The notes under the pieces: generated by a model | The model's input: the letters and a program-made list of their open reading frames with translations, nothing else | Told to the model about the DNA's origin: nothing | The model's database searches: none | Position numbers and translations under genes: made by a program | Shown here: one piece after another, positions 12,501 through 24,906 of the stretch | Layout of the letters: every line of letters starts with the position of its first letter | How positions within the stretch are numbered: position 1 is the first letter of the stretch | DNA from: Fusarium oxysporum f. sp. lycopersici 4287 | Lineage: Eukaryota; Ascomycota; Sordariomycetes; Hypocreales; Nectriaceae | NCBI RefSeq assembly: GCF_000149955.1 | Contig: NC_030992.1 | Location: forward strand, 961,073 to 1,025,072 | Reading direction: 5' to 3' | DNA: 64,000 nucleotides

Positions 12501-15106
12501 CATCACCATTCAGCAGAGGCATGCTTGAACTAAGAAACCCATCAAATTAACAGATTCCACAATACGAGCCCCCTTCAGCCTACAAAGCAATCCCCGAAAT
12601 GACGCAGAACCCATGATGAGGCGCTTCACCAGTCAAGGGATTCGAGTTGCATAGACTCTTCCAGCCCAACAAAAGTTCATGGCAACCATCGTGGTTAGCT
12701 CCACATGCAATATCACTTACACCTTTCCTACCGAATGCAGAGGCAATCGAATAATGACAATAGCCCCGCCATTGATGCTCTTATGATGACTTCCACTGGG
12801 CTTGGCTGCTGGAGTGTCGATTACAGTACGCGGAGGCGGGCTTGCTTGTCTCTCCTGGGGAGAGACCAGTTCAGTTTCGTCAGGCGCCCTACACCGACAG
12901 TGGACAGGGAAAGCAAAAGAATTCATAATAACCTTTTATGACCGCGACCGTTACTGCTACTCTACGGATATCGCTTGTTCAAGGTTGCATTGGAAACGCC
13001 TCATGCAGGGACATAGTCGGCGCCATTACACCAGTATTGAAAAAATGTACCACACCGCTCAGCCTGACGATCCAGATTCGCAAGGCTTCTTGAGAAGCCC
13101 TATCGCGATGTGAATACTTCCGTCGATCTCGTGCGCCAATACGTGTTGGACCAAGCCAATTGTCGCCGCCTTAGATCGTTCGAAAACGGTTCGATAGATG
13201 CAGTAGGGATTCCGTCTCTACAGAGGCTTGAGACTTGCCCGATTCCCATGTCACTAACATAGCCTTGTCTTGCCCAAAAGGCCAAAGGCTCGACATCGTC
13301 CCATCTAGCTCGACCAATAGCCGCTTAGACACACCCCTGGCCTGGAACAAGCTCGCGACAAGGGTCTGTCTCTAGCCCATGGCGTCGCTACAAGTAGGGC
13401 TCACCTCAGCTGAAATGCTCAATTTAGCCCATCTTCTGGCGTCACTCCCTCGCCAAACTGGTCAGATTTGGGTTTGGTCAGTAAACTAATCTGCAGGGCT
13501 TGGGCCCTGGGGGCTCGAAGCAGATTGCAGTGCGATCGTGGGGCATCATGGCCCAGGGACGCCCGGCTTGGCCAAAAGCGACTTTTGTGGCTCTGACGCC
13601 TTCGTTGGAAATCTCGGGCTGAAAACAGGGATGCCAATCGTGTGCAGACTGCAGGAAACGACTCTTACAACACGCCCTCGGGGTCCGGTACGACCTATCA
13701 ACCAATTTGCTCTGACTTTATTCGACGACCCCATGGCTAGCTGTTGATGGTAGGAGACTTTTTGGAGCACGCGGTTCATCGCGTTTCCTTGATCAACTTT
13801 GATTGAGACGGTCCAGCCCGGCTCAGCTTGCGATGACATTGCAATCTCACGCTTGCTTCTAGGATCTCATTCCCTGCCCCCGATTAATGTTTCATCATGA
13901 AAACCCCAGTCCTTTCTGACTTACACATGAGATCATGCCAAAAATGTCGCAAGGAGCGATCGACAAAAGGCTCGTCCCACTGGCAGCTCTTGTCGAAGTC
14001 TTCAGTGACAACTTCCTAGAACTCGGGCAACCTTGGCCAGAGCCACACTTATTTGGTCATTTTCAAATCCTTCCAACGCCTCCAGAAATCAATACTCCAC
14101 TTGTCGAAGCCACCCCTACAAGTCAAACGTCGTACCCACGTCCCGGGACCGAAGCCACAGCTAGTCTTGATTAGTAGCCCCTTTGAAAGAGGCTGTCTGA
14201 AGCATTTCTTTCCGCTCCTTTACAAAGAGAATCCATGTTCATTTTCTCCATATTCCTAGCCCAGACCCTCGAAGAGCAGGGTGTGGTCGAAGAGGGGTGT
14301 CGTACTATCCTTCGACATTGGACCCAAAGTTCATCAAGTGATGCTCTTGGCTTGGCTTGCTACATTGACCTTACTCGAGAGTTTCCATCAGTTCATGAAC
14401 AACCATCATATAAGACTCAGTACCCCCAGCTACGTAACCTTACACAAATAACCGGTATTGCTTTTGCACTTTGATCTTTTGACTCCTCTTATATGCATCT
14501 CATATGACAGGCTTCACACCACGCCCTATCTACTTAATCACAACTCGAGCATCACTTTGGTGATCCAAAGGCGACCAATAGGCCATCTACCATATTCGCA
14601 TTGCTGGGAAATAATCCGACGGCGATCCCCTGGTATACGTCGGCATAATCGGCTCCAGCATTTACTGAGCGTTGAGATTTGCGACGGAAGTTATTTCGTG
14701 ATCGAGTCATCAACCAGATAATCTATCTGATACAAGCCACTACCAAAGTCTGGAGACACACAAGGCTTACTCAGTCGCCGCTTTTCTCCAAACGAACATA
14801 ACTCGTTCTCTCTTTCTGACCAAGCGCCCTTAAACGCGGGTGTTTGAAGCATAGCCTTAGATCGACCGGATTCAAGACCACCAACAACCCTGTCTATTCA
14901 GCCCAGCCCAGCCTTCTTGTCTACAGAGTCGACTCCGCCCAACCAACCCAGACGAGGATTGTCAACGCAACGGGCAAGCATACCCCCAGAAAGTCACCGT
15001 CTGACCGCAGAAAGTAGAGTGACCTTTGGCCCCGCCAAGTGACCGACGGCGCCAAAATTAAGTTTCCGCGAATATATCAATCAATCACTGACATAAACTA
15101 CGCACC
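9562..15106. other. Gene-poor interval, about 5.5 kb
   Basis: I find no supported gene. Open frames are short (mostly 60-140 codons), overlap each other on both strands, lack domains and cannot be joined by plausible introns. Minor features are a poly-A run at about 10379-10390, a short (GCAAT)n-like stretch near 11874-11890, and the leader/promoter of the membrane-protein gene in the last few hundred bases (from about 14750). A fast-evolving or non-coding gene could be hidden here. Confidence 0.45.
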
Positions 15107-16021
15107 ATGCCCGTAACTAATCGAGGTGTAACACAACTTACACCTGACACCACCACCTCAACGTCAACTCACAGCAACTACTTGAACAAGTCGTCTTCCT
15201 CCTTTCAAACTCTTCAAGCTGGCCTCGCAATCTTTGCTGTTGCTGTCATCGCACGCTTTTGCGTTTTGCGACTCTACCTATGGTTGCGACAGATGCGCGG
15301 CTTGGATCAGCAAACCCTACCCATCTCATCATTGTCGCATACTCGACGGCTTCAGTCGCAACCCTTTTGGGCTATGAATGAGAAGACTATGACGCCGCCT
15401 GCTAACCAGGAGGATATGGCCCCTGAGCATATGTTGCATGCCAAGCAAACAGACAAGAAACTGGTCATCGACCCCAACTGGCAGAGTACAGACAATCTCA
15501 TGTCCAGACATGTCATGTCGCGACCACCTCCTGCACCACCTCTGACGCCGCCTGAGCTGAGCACAGCCGTCTTCACTTTTGATGACCGCCCACGACCAGG
15601 CGAAGATAGTTTTATTCGTCAGCCTAACCCTGATTACATGTCGTCGACAGCCAACACTGTTCTGCCTGACAACTCAGCATCAACATCGGTCACCCGCCGG
15701 CGCTCTTACAATAAGACTCTTCCTATTGGAGTGCCCGTGCCTCAGTCATCCCAAGGGATGTCGGATGCTGCCGATCTGACTTTTTCGCCCAGTTCCTACC
15801 CACCTGCAAGCCCGTTGCTTCCACCGGCCCCACCCAACGCAGGAACCGTGGAGATCGGCGTCCAGGGCGAGATTATTGGTGTTCTCGACTCCGAAGGCGC
15901 CGGATGGACGAGACATACGCGTGTCTATGGCGGCGGAGTCTGCCTTGCATGTGCGGCCTCCGGTGGCAATCACGGGGGCGGTTTCTACGGAGCAACAGTC
16001 CGGCCTGAGGAGATGCGATGA
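15107..16021 (+). CDS. Single-pass membrane protein, unknown function
   Basis: A single uninterrupted frame of 304 residues with a good start context (CACCATG). The first 32 residues are Ser/Thr-rich. One transmembrane helix follows (about 35-57, LQAGLAIFAVAVIARFCVL) and is succeeded by Arg-rich residues (RLYLWLRQMR), suggesting N-outside/C-inside topology or an anchored cytosolic protein. The middle is Pro/Ser-rich and probably disordered. The last 65 residues are more ordered-looking: GTVEIGVQGEIIGVLDSEGAGW, then a Gly/Cys-rich run (VYGGGVCLACAASGGNHGGGFYG). The C-terminal segment looks like the conserved part of an ascomycete-specific family, but I do not recognise a named domain. The gene is isolated by more than 5 kb on each side, so context says nothing about its job. 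Confidence 0.75.
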   Translation: MPVTNRGVTQLTPDTTTSTSTHSNYLNKSSSSFQTLQAGLAIFAVAVIARFCVLRLYLWLRQMRGLDQQTLPISSLSHTRRLQSQPFWAMNEKTMTPPANQEDMAPEHMLHAKQTDKKLVIDPNWQSTDNLMSRHVMSRPPPAPPLTPPELSTAVFTFDDRPRPGEDSFIRQPNPDYMSSTANTVLPDNSASTSVTRRRSYNKTLPIGVPVPQSSQGMSDAADLTFSPSSYPPASPLLPPAPPNAGTVEIGVQGEIIGVLDSEGAGWTRHTRVYGGGVCLACAASGGNHGGGFYGATVRPEEMR

Positions 16022-19000
16022 CGGGTTGACAGTTTCGTAACGACCATGTGTACTACTTTCAGTTGACTTTCCCGACCAAACGTGATTGGCACTTTTGGTC
16101 TGGCATAGGGGCCCATGTGTAACGACCGTTTACGACTTATGTTAGAGGTGGACGTGGTGCAACAACTGCGCTTCTGGGCAAAATTTCCTTTTCTCATGTC
16201 TTACTTGAATGACCCACGGCCTGCGCCGCTGTTTTGAAGCGACGCATTGTCTCACTTGGTTTCGATTTTGGATTTGGGTTGGATTTTTGTTTTGCACTGC
16301 TCAGTATAATATACCCCTTAAGGTACTCATCTACTTTATTGGCTATTAGGCTAAGGGCGCATGGAACTGAAGATGTATTTCATAAAGTTTTTTATGTCGA
16401 GGTTTAGATCTTGGCTCATGATGATATAATGACCTGTTTTCTGCCAACGTTATCTTATTCTTGCCTTCTCTGCCAGACATAGGCATCGTAGCATGGTCAC
16501 TGAATCATTCTCATCATCTACGCATGCAAAGCCCCACATTGATCTTGTACCCCAAGCCGCTCGCGAATGCCTTCAACAAAGCTCCATAATCGATGGAGAC
16601 TTTGACTCGGACTGCTCGGGTCGCCATTCGAACACGTCTTCAAGTCCTTGTAAAAGTAAGCAGCCTCGAGGGCATATCACGGGATTTGTACCATGAAGCT
16701 CTCGTCAGCCTTACAGAGGAGTCTGCCAAAGTCCATACCTTGCAAGTGCTTATCGTAGGACTAAGCCTCGGACGTATCCCAGAGAAGATACCCGATGCCC
16801 GAATGGATCACCAAATGCAGAAACAACATAGAAGATCACCAAAGACTAAAAGCCGTTGCAAAGCCTCGTGCGGGAGGGGAACACTCGCGCGTCATGCAGC
16901 CTATGCAGGTCTAGGACCGAAGATCAAACCAACGACTTATACACCTTTCACCGAATTCAGGTGATTTACCCGCCCGCCCCTAAGCTTACATTGCGTCGAT
17001 GCTCGGCGATGTGTGCCGAGTTCTCTTGGCCTATGATACTCCGGTACGGTAAGCTCTTGAGAGAATAGATGGGGTCTTCGTTCTGCTTAGGATAGGATAG
17101 TATAAAGGCGGCTGGGAAGAACTTAGAGATCTCACGTCAGATGAGAGGAAATTACCTCGAAGGTCGTGTGCCGTGAGCGGGTGATCACGGGGAATGAGGA
17201 CATGTGCTCATGAGAGGAGGGGGTTTGTAGGGCTGATATTGAGAGATTGAGTTGACACAGGAGTGAGAGCTAGGTACGGGATACGACCAAGCTGAATCGA
17301 AGTCCTAGTCTACGGGGTCAGTTGTCAGAAACAAGAACAGACTATTTACCCCCTTGCTGATGGCTTTTGTGGGGAGAGATACGCTTGGTCTAGGATAGGA
17401 AGATTTATAACAAAGCCCGGCTGTGGGACTTTTGTAACATGTCCGCATGACGTGTTTCGTGCATCTGCATATGTTGTAGGACCTGGGATATTGAAACACT
17501 TTTTTGATATGGTCGCAGGTTTGGCCTGGCTTTGTAAGTGGACGACTGGGATGGTCGAAAGATGATGCCCCTTTTGGATGCTTCTAGCGCGTATGCTTTA
17601 GGTGTTTGCAGATTCGAAGGGGCAAGTGTCATTGGGGAATGTCGTGGGAGGTTGAGCATGGAGGTGGTGTCACTGACAGCTTGCAGCTTGTATACATTAC
17701 ATAGGGCCGCTTTGTGTTCCTTTCCCTGTTTTGTGAGAGGACCTTATTGGTTCAGAGGTACTTGAGTTTGTGTATCTGTTTAGTGTGGGTTGTAGTGCAT
17801 CTTTTTGAGGTTCTGCAGAATGCATTTCTCTCCGGCGACCAACGCTCGGTCCGAGTTGACACGGAGTTTATGATATGACTTGATTAGTACCTTGATAGCA
17901 AGCCACGTGGTGATGAGCAGGGACAGCGAATCGGGAACTCAGCATCCTGTTCCTAGTGTAGTTCATACCAAGTCATTCGTAGATTTGTCGTCATCGTTGA
18001 AGAGTGTGCTGCTAGGTGAGGGAGGGTTACTTGTTTATCATCCAGTTCAAGATGGAACTTGAAATCGTCAAGGTCGATCTCGCCAAGGTTCTAGCCATGC
18101 TTGGCGGCCTAGGGCTGAACTGGGGGTAGCTATCTAAGAGCAAGTGAGCCAGTATGAGGTGACTAGACAAGGTCATTACATTCTAGTAAGTACAGATACA
18201 AACTATATGTCGAAGGGAACTTTAGCCATCACGTGGTTCTCATTCTGTGGTAATCCTTAGAATAACAAGGTCCTTCTCCGTCTATTATGCCAGTTTAATG
18301 CTGGCTATTATCCCACATTGAAATTGTGCTAGATGGTACATATACGCTTTACGTTACTTTGCTCTCTTAGATCAATTACCTCTCTACAAGATATATTTCT
18401 GACCCGAATAACATGAGTGTATTGAACTTGTCTCTTCAAACTCAACAACACAACAGTTAGACTCGTGGGTAGCCAAGGATGAGTATGTTGGCCTTCATAG
18501 GTAGCCCCTTGCTCAATTATCCCACTCATCAACTGAGGCTCTCGTTAATATTCATGCGTCCTTCCTTATAAATTCGGAATGTAGTCACTGGGATTCCAGT
18601 CTGGAGTCGTCGTGCAGTGTTGATGTTCTCAGATTCACATATAGCAAAACCCGTCTCAACATTTCCTTTTACAGTTCTCCCCAAGTTATCCGTTCGGATA
18701 GTACTCCATTGCTTTAACAACTGGTGTTGTTGGTATATCCTGAGACTCTCCATGGTCTTTCTCGAGACGTTGTTGAAAGTCGTTGGAACCGCCGAGACCC
18801 AAATCCACAACGCTCTGGAACCTACTTTGCAGAATATCGAACGAAAATCTGGGGATTTGGAGACGATTTGAGACCATGGTTTACTGATTCCGCTTCACGG
18901 AATATATAGTTAGGCTCACAATAGATATAGGGTACATGCTGAGTCTTGGTGACTTCAATTGCCAACGTGAGCTGGGTTCTTATTCACCCAAGGCACAACT

Positions 19001-22000
19001 CCTACAAACGCACAGCCCAATTTCCACTTAATTACTTTTCTTTTGTAAGTTCTAGCCTCGTATGAACTACATGTCACAATGTTGTTTTTCAGCTTCCAGT
19101 ATTACATATCAGGTCGTTGGGTTTGTGCATCACAGGATTACTTGCAGAGTCTATCACAATCTAAAGAGGACAATCACAGCTATTGTTCTTTTGTCCAAGC
19201 GGTGGTAGTGATAACAGCAAATTACCGGACGACTCTATATCGAGATCCTGACTCGCGCCATGTGGGTGAGGTGATAGTCGAAGCTCATCAACACCCCGTC
19301 CACACAGGCCATAGCCAAGTATAAGTTCACAACAACACAGAATAACAGTCATGACCTTCCCGGGACTCAGAATTGTCCAACACAATTATTCACTTTCATT
19401 TGGTCATGTCTTCTTCAAGTGGTCTCGATAGCCTCTCAACCTTCCAGGAACCCAGCCTCGGTAAGCCCAGTCGAAACTCATCTCATTCACATCTGAAGAC
19501 ATACCCAACGATCTGGTATAAACTTTACCGAACTGCCGCTATCCGTTTTCTTAGATTGAAGTGCCAGTCTACGAAAGTTTCACTAGTGACAGCGTGTCAA
19601 ACCGATCTGCCGAGTGAGGCTCCGTGTCAATTTATACAGAGTTTACTAGGGACATGGAACTTGAATATGTCTGGGCGCAGTTACGACAGGACTACTGCAA
19701 GTCGCAGGCATAAGAACAATGCGAAGCAGCTAATGCCACAGAGTCGAAAGAGAATTGGTAATTTGAACTCAATGAGACTTTTCAACAAAACTTTACGTTG
19801 AAGTCGTGACACATCTCAGACTCAGAGCCCTTCTGATGCAGGGTAGGTTGATTGACTAGGGATGTGTCGCAACTGACCTTGTAAGAGATCAGAGAGACGA
19901 TGGAGTAGTTTCACCAACTCAATGACCAAAAGCATAATTGACCTGACCCTTGTAATTAAAGATTCTCTTCTAATTATGAAAATAATTGGGTTGATTCAAT
20001 AGCTTCCACGCTATCGATTCAACTACTCGGGCATAACCGCGACGGCGGCTGCAAGGTCTCAGACAAGCAGATCACAACAAGCAAAAGCTCTAGACCCTCG
20101 GTTACACGCACTTTACGCTAAATACTAAATACGGTATGTAAACGGTGCAGAAGCCCCTTTTGTAAGCGCCGTGGGCATTACATGATGGCTGCATATCTGC
20201 ATGCGGTTGCACATTGTGATGTTGTGCGTCTTGCGTCTTGCGTCTCTTGGTGGTGATTTATTGGTGCTGAGCCGTTGGCAAGCGCGTAAAGGGGCGGTTG
20301 GGAGGTTATGATATTGGTTGTTAGACGCGACCTGCAAGAAATACCGACTGTATGCTTGATAAAGCTGTACTGTATGAAGAGGGAGGTCTGCACGTAAGCG
20401 CGAGGATGAGGGATGCATATGCGGCAATAAATGAATGGTTCGTGATGTGGGTTGGGAGACGAAAACATTATAATTGAAGCCACTGTTGGTTGCGCTCAGG
20501 CGCCACTATGCATACTAGATACATAGTAAGAGCACGGTATTTGTCAAAAATATGCAGAGAACCAAGAGAGCCGACGGTGGCCTATAGCTCGAGGCTGCAT
20601 GTTTAACCAACCGTTTATACCACTGAAACACACAGAACCAACACAACTTTCCATGTCGGTGCCAGTGAAGAATGACGGATGGGTTTCGGTATCTCCCCGT
20701 GTAGAATAAGGGAGATCAAGACATGTCTATGCCTCTGGTAAACCCCAGCCAGGCTCAAGACATGGAGCGGGTAAATAACCTAGTTCATTTTTGGGTTATG
20801 TTGTCTTGTTCGTGATCGCGTCTTGCAAGCTGTCTCCAATTTGCAAAGCCCCTGCATAGAATGAGACGAACACGACCACGTATCGCATTAGGGTTCAAGT
20901 TAACCTACACTGACACAAACCCAAAAAGTTTCTTTGTGTGTTTGTGCGTGTGTGTACGGTTGCATGTACCTGCGTTTGGACAGGCTGCAGGCAGTACCCT
21001 CGCTTGTCCCATCGACTTATTTGGTGGCTACGGTGCCATAGTGTTTCGTTTCTCAATGGCTCAAGACAAGGGTCCAGTCCATGGTGCATCAAAGCTCATT
21101 CCAAAACCTGGGCCATGTCTCTCAAGCTGCAGCTCGACCAGAATGAAGAAACAATGGGGAAAGCTACTGAGCTATTCATACCAAAAACAAACACTTGCAT
21201 CTGTTGAAGATGCAGATACTTATTTAGTAGCAAATAAACAAAAAAAAAAAAAAAAAAACCATCACCTCGGTTCGTCTGAGAAATAGGCAGCGCGTCACCT
21301 TTTCACGGCACGTGTCGCGTTGAGCCAGGGTCTTCTTAGTGCTGGGCCTAGCATCGAACTTAGCCCCCAAAGTGGACAGGGTAAGGTAGGGCAGGACGAT
21401 GGATCGAAATGGGAAATGGACAAGGAGTTCTGCGGTGATGAAACATCTCGAGACGTGGGGAAAATACGAATCGAGTTGGAGCCGACAAGGGGCCTCGGGC
21501 GATGCTGACCACGATGGGCATAAACCTGCCGAACTGATAGCCCAAACAAGGAGAACGGATGTGCTACAGCACTGATACTCATGTTTATGCTTTTTCAAGC
21601 AAGACGGGATGGTCCGTTCCCCAAGATTCAGGTATAGGTGGCCGTGTGCTGTGCTGTTGGTGTCGTGTGGATGAATTGAGCAGCAGCAGTCGGTGCTAAG
21701 GCAGAGCTAACGGTCACTCCGATAGAACGACTGCCTGCGAATTACGGACTCTGGGCAAGCTGAGGCAGGCGTCAAAGAATAACAAGACCCTGCTATAAGC
21801 AAAGCGACGATAATAAATAACAGCCGCCCTGTTGGATAAGTCCGGCCATGGCGACAAAAGCAAGTAGACATGCTTTGCAGGGACGAAGCCCACTGCGGGC
21901 GATCCGTGACAGGGTTTGAATTTGACATTGATATTGACACTGACAGCAAAGAGATTCCCAGCGCGCCAGGTATTTCCCTGTCGCTCACCGGGATCCTTAA

Positions 22001-24906
22001 TTGCGACTGGCAGTCAGTCTGGCACTCGTTCTTGGCTATTTGGCGATTGTGTTCCTCGGGACTCGGTTCATTCCTCAAGGCGCTGAATATGTCAACCTGT
22101 GGCTGCTGTCATCTCCGGTGTCTCGCTTCCCATAATGTTTCGTTTATGGAGTTAAGAAGCGACGCTCAGGCCTTTCTGTGTGCGTGCGTGTCGGTATGCT
22201 ACCATGACAATTCACGAATCCTTCATCAACGTGTCGTGATCTCTTTGATCTTGCCAGCCAGATATAGCAACAATCAAACCAACAAAGAGGCACAGCTTCA
22301 AAGCGACTGGCCCTCGAAAAGAATGGATGGATGCCGATCAGGCCGTTACAAAAAGCGGCAAGGATCCATTCTCCCATCACATCCGATGCTTCAATCCCCT
22401 GAAAGGCCTCGTATGATTGGCGGCATCAGACGCCAAAACGCCGTCTTGAGACTGTGCCCCCTGTCGTCTACCCCTTGGAGGCTGCCTCATGTCGGTCGCG
22501 GCGCCCGCAGCCTCCTCTGATTGGAGATGATGAGCCTTCGAGGACCCCTTGTCACTTGCATGTAAGCTCCAGGGGGGCGTCTTTGTGGATGAGCTGTCCA
22601 GTCCATACCCACCAGAAGGAGGTCCTTCTAAGGTCCTTACTGGATTGTCACGCGCTATCTCGTCAGAGACTACTGCGCGACCAAGTTAGTATCTTCAGGT
22701 GTTATTTCGAGCCACGATTGGCCACCACCGGAAGGTGGGAGGTTTTGCTTGCTGTGGAAGCTTTCCTTTTTGGCATTTTAAATGAGCTGCTCCGTTTAGC
22801 TATTCGTATTCTTAAAAATCTTGTTTTTGTGTGCATACATACCCTAACTTCTTCCCCTGCGGTGAAGCGAATGTTTGATGGGGTCAACTTCGTCATCAAT
22901 ATATCTTTTTTTGTGAGTCAGTGCCCGAAACCAAATACATGGGTTAAACTCAGCCGAGCGTGCGAGCATCAGAAGAAATCCATGTTCCCCAGGCATAAAT
23001 GAGGTGATCGATCTCGCACTGTGTTCAGGCACTGTTGATACCGGCCATGCCCCCTTGCCTGGCTTGTTAGTGAGCAACTGGGCTCTCAGTAGCGCGTTGG
23101 CCGCTAAGTGAACGTGCCTTAGCCCTGTAGCTTTCATTCCATCCATCCAACAGCATCGTTTAGACTGCTGCCCAGCGTTTCTACCGTCGTGTCGACTCTG
23201 AAGATGGAGGGAGGGAAATGATGGAATAGGGAATATCCAAAATTGGCCCAAGGGGCTGGCACGTATTCTCACTGGCCAATATAGCCTCTAATCTGCGTGT
23301 GATGCACTGTATGCTTTCTGTCCATTCACAGTCTTTGAAACGAACATCGCTCAAGGCGGTGGGAAGGTTCGCCTGCCCACCTGGGGAGTACAGTAGGCCC
23401 CTACTGATCTACTGTATCGTGGCAGGCTTCATCGGGTCATCGCACAGTGAGCGTACAGTATCGTCTCCGTTCCTTCCTTCCCAGCACGCCCAAGCACACC
23501 CGCCCGCCAAGCAAAGGGCTTCTGTGGTCTCCACACTTCCCACTCTTGCTCGTTCTCCATTTGACACTCGCGCCTTCTCGTCTTCTCGCTCATCCTCTCC
23601 ATCTCCACTCCTTCCTTCCTTTCCTCTAGTATCCGTATTAGACTTAAACTCCACCACTTACTTCCTTTTTCCCTCCTTCCTTCCTCTCCCCTTCGCCTAC
23701 TATTTTGCGCCCTTCCTTCATTTCCATCTCTCTCCTCTTTCCCTCCTCCTTCTTTCCCGCGTCGCTTCGGCTGCATCGCAATTCCTCAAAGCAAGCTTTA
23801 CGCTTCCGCGTTTGCGAGACAAGTCAACTCCATTCCCACTCAATTTGCCGCACGCATTCGCTCTCGCCCATCCGTCCGTTTGCCCGCTTAGCACACCACA
23901 AAGAGAAAAGAAAAACCACAACGACAAGACGGAAATTTGTAGGAACAAGACCAAACCCTGAGGCTCTGGAAGGCGCATCTATCTACTGGTGATTGATACC
24001 TGAAAACTCCAATTTTAATCTCTGTATTATTCTTTCGTCGATTATTTGCCTTATCGCCTATTCCGCCTTCGGTATTCGGATACATCATCGTCACCACCAC
24101 AGCTTAATCTCGACACACCGTCATCGAAATCAGACTGCGAACAGAATTTCCACTCACAGAATAATCGAAAGCATCAAAAATTTTTATCAAAATTCCACAA
24201 GAGGAGGTTTCGATAGAAGATAATACCTGGACCATTCACATCTGGTTAGGCATTGTTTTGAGGACGTTGTCTGCTGAAACTGTCTTGGAAAGACAACAAC
24301 CAGCTGGTGCTCGCGTTTCAGGTCGTGTGTTAATCACCCGACTCACCGCTTGAGCGTGAATAAACTTCAAACCGACCACATTCCCAGGCGCTTTTGTCAC
24401 CTGATCACGGTCTGAGCAAGTACTCAACCTCGTTGAAGCTTGCTTCTCTCGATCCTTTTCAACGACTCTTCGCTGAGGGATCTACCGCTCGACATTTCGA
24501 TATCCTTTCATCGATCGCGTATTCGCGTCGCCCTTTCATTCATCAATTTTCACTTGTTTACTCTATCGACTATTCTGGATTTAATCTTTGACCCTCTCTC
24601 AACTTTGTTCTGTTCGATCACCCGGCTTCTTGGATTTGCCTCTTTTGGCTTCTCGCGACGCTTCCTCGGCATACGTTTTGCATCGACAATTCATCGGAAT
24701 CCAACATTTGCCGATTTTATCGATATACCCACATCGCTTAATTTGGTCGCCTTGATTTATACAAACGCTACTTTCTAATCCGACCGGCTACTTCCTTGAA
24801 CGCAAGAACTAGTCGAACCACATTCTCTGTCTATTTTTCTTATCTCTCGAATTTTTAGATCTACCAACCCCGCTTTGAGCCAAGGACGCAGGCGGTCTCG
24901 CTCAAA
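16022..24906. other. Very large gene-poor interval with pyrimidine-rich leader at its right end
   Basis: Almost 8.9 kb without a supported gene. The open frames lack domains and conserved splice structure; the longest are 216 codons at 21870-22520 and 220 codons at 23299-23961. The stretch 18.2-20.1 kb is more AT-rich. A poly-A run of about 19 bases lies at 21240-21258. From about 23450 to 23780 the plus strand is strongly CT-rich, and 23.9-24.9 kb reads like a long 5' leader of the Gln-rich gene at 24907. Long upstream regions of this kind are typical of tightly regulated fungal genes; a non-coding RNA cannot be excluded. Confidence 0.45.

Noticed and set aside
19373..19801. 142-codon plus-strand frame in AT-rich DNA
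   Set aside because: No family recognised; could be a gene relic but nothing supports it.
21870..22520. 216-codon plus-strand frame
   Set aside because: No domain, irregular composition, overlapping frames on both strands, no supporting splice sites.
23299..23961. 220-codon plus-strand frame
   Set aside because: Produced by pyrimidine-rich leader sequence (Ser/Pro/Leu repeats) and probably 5' UTR of the Gln-rich gene.
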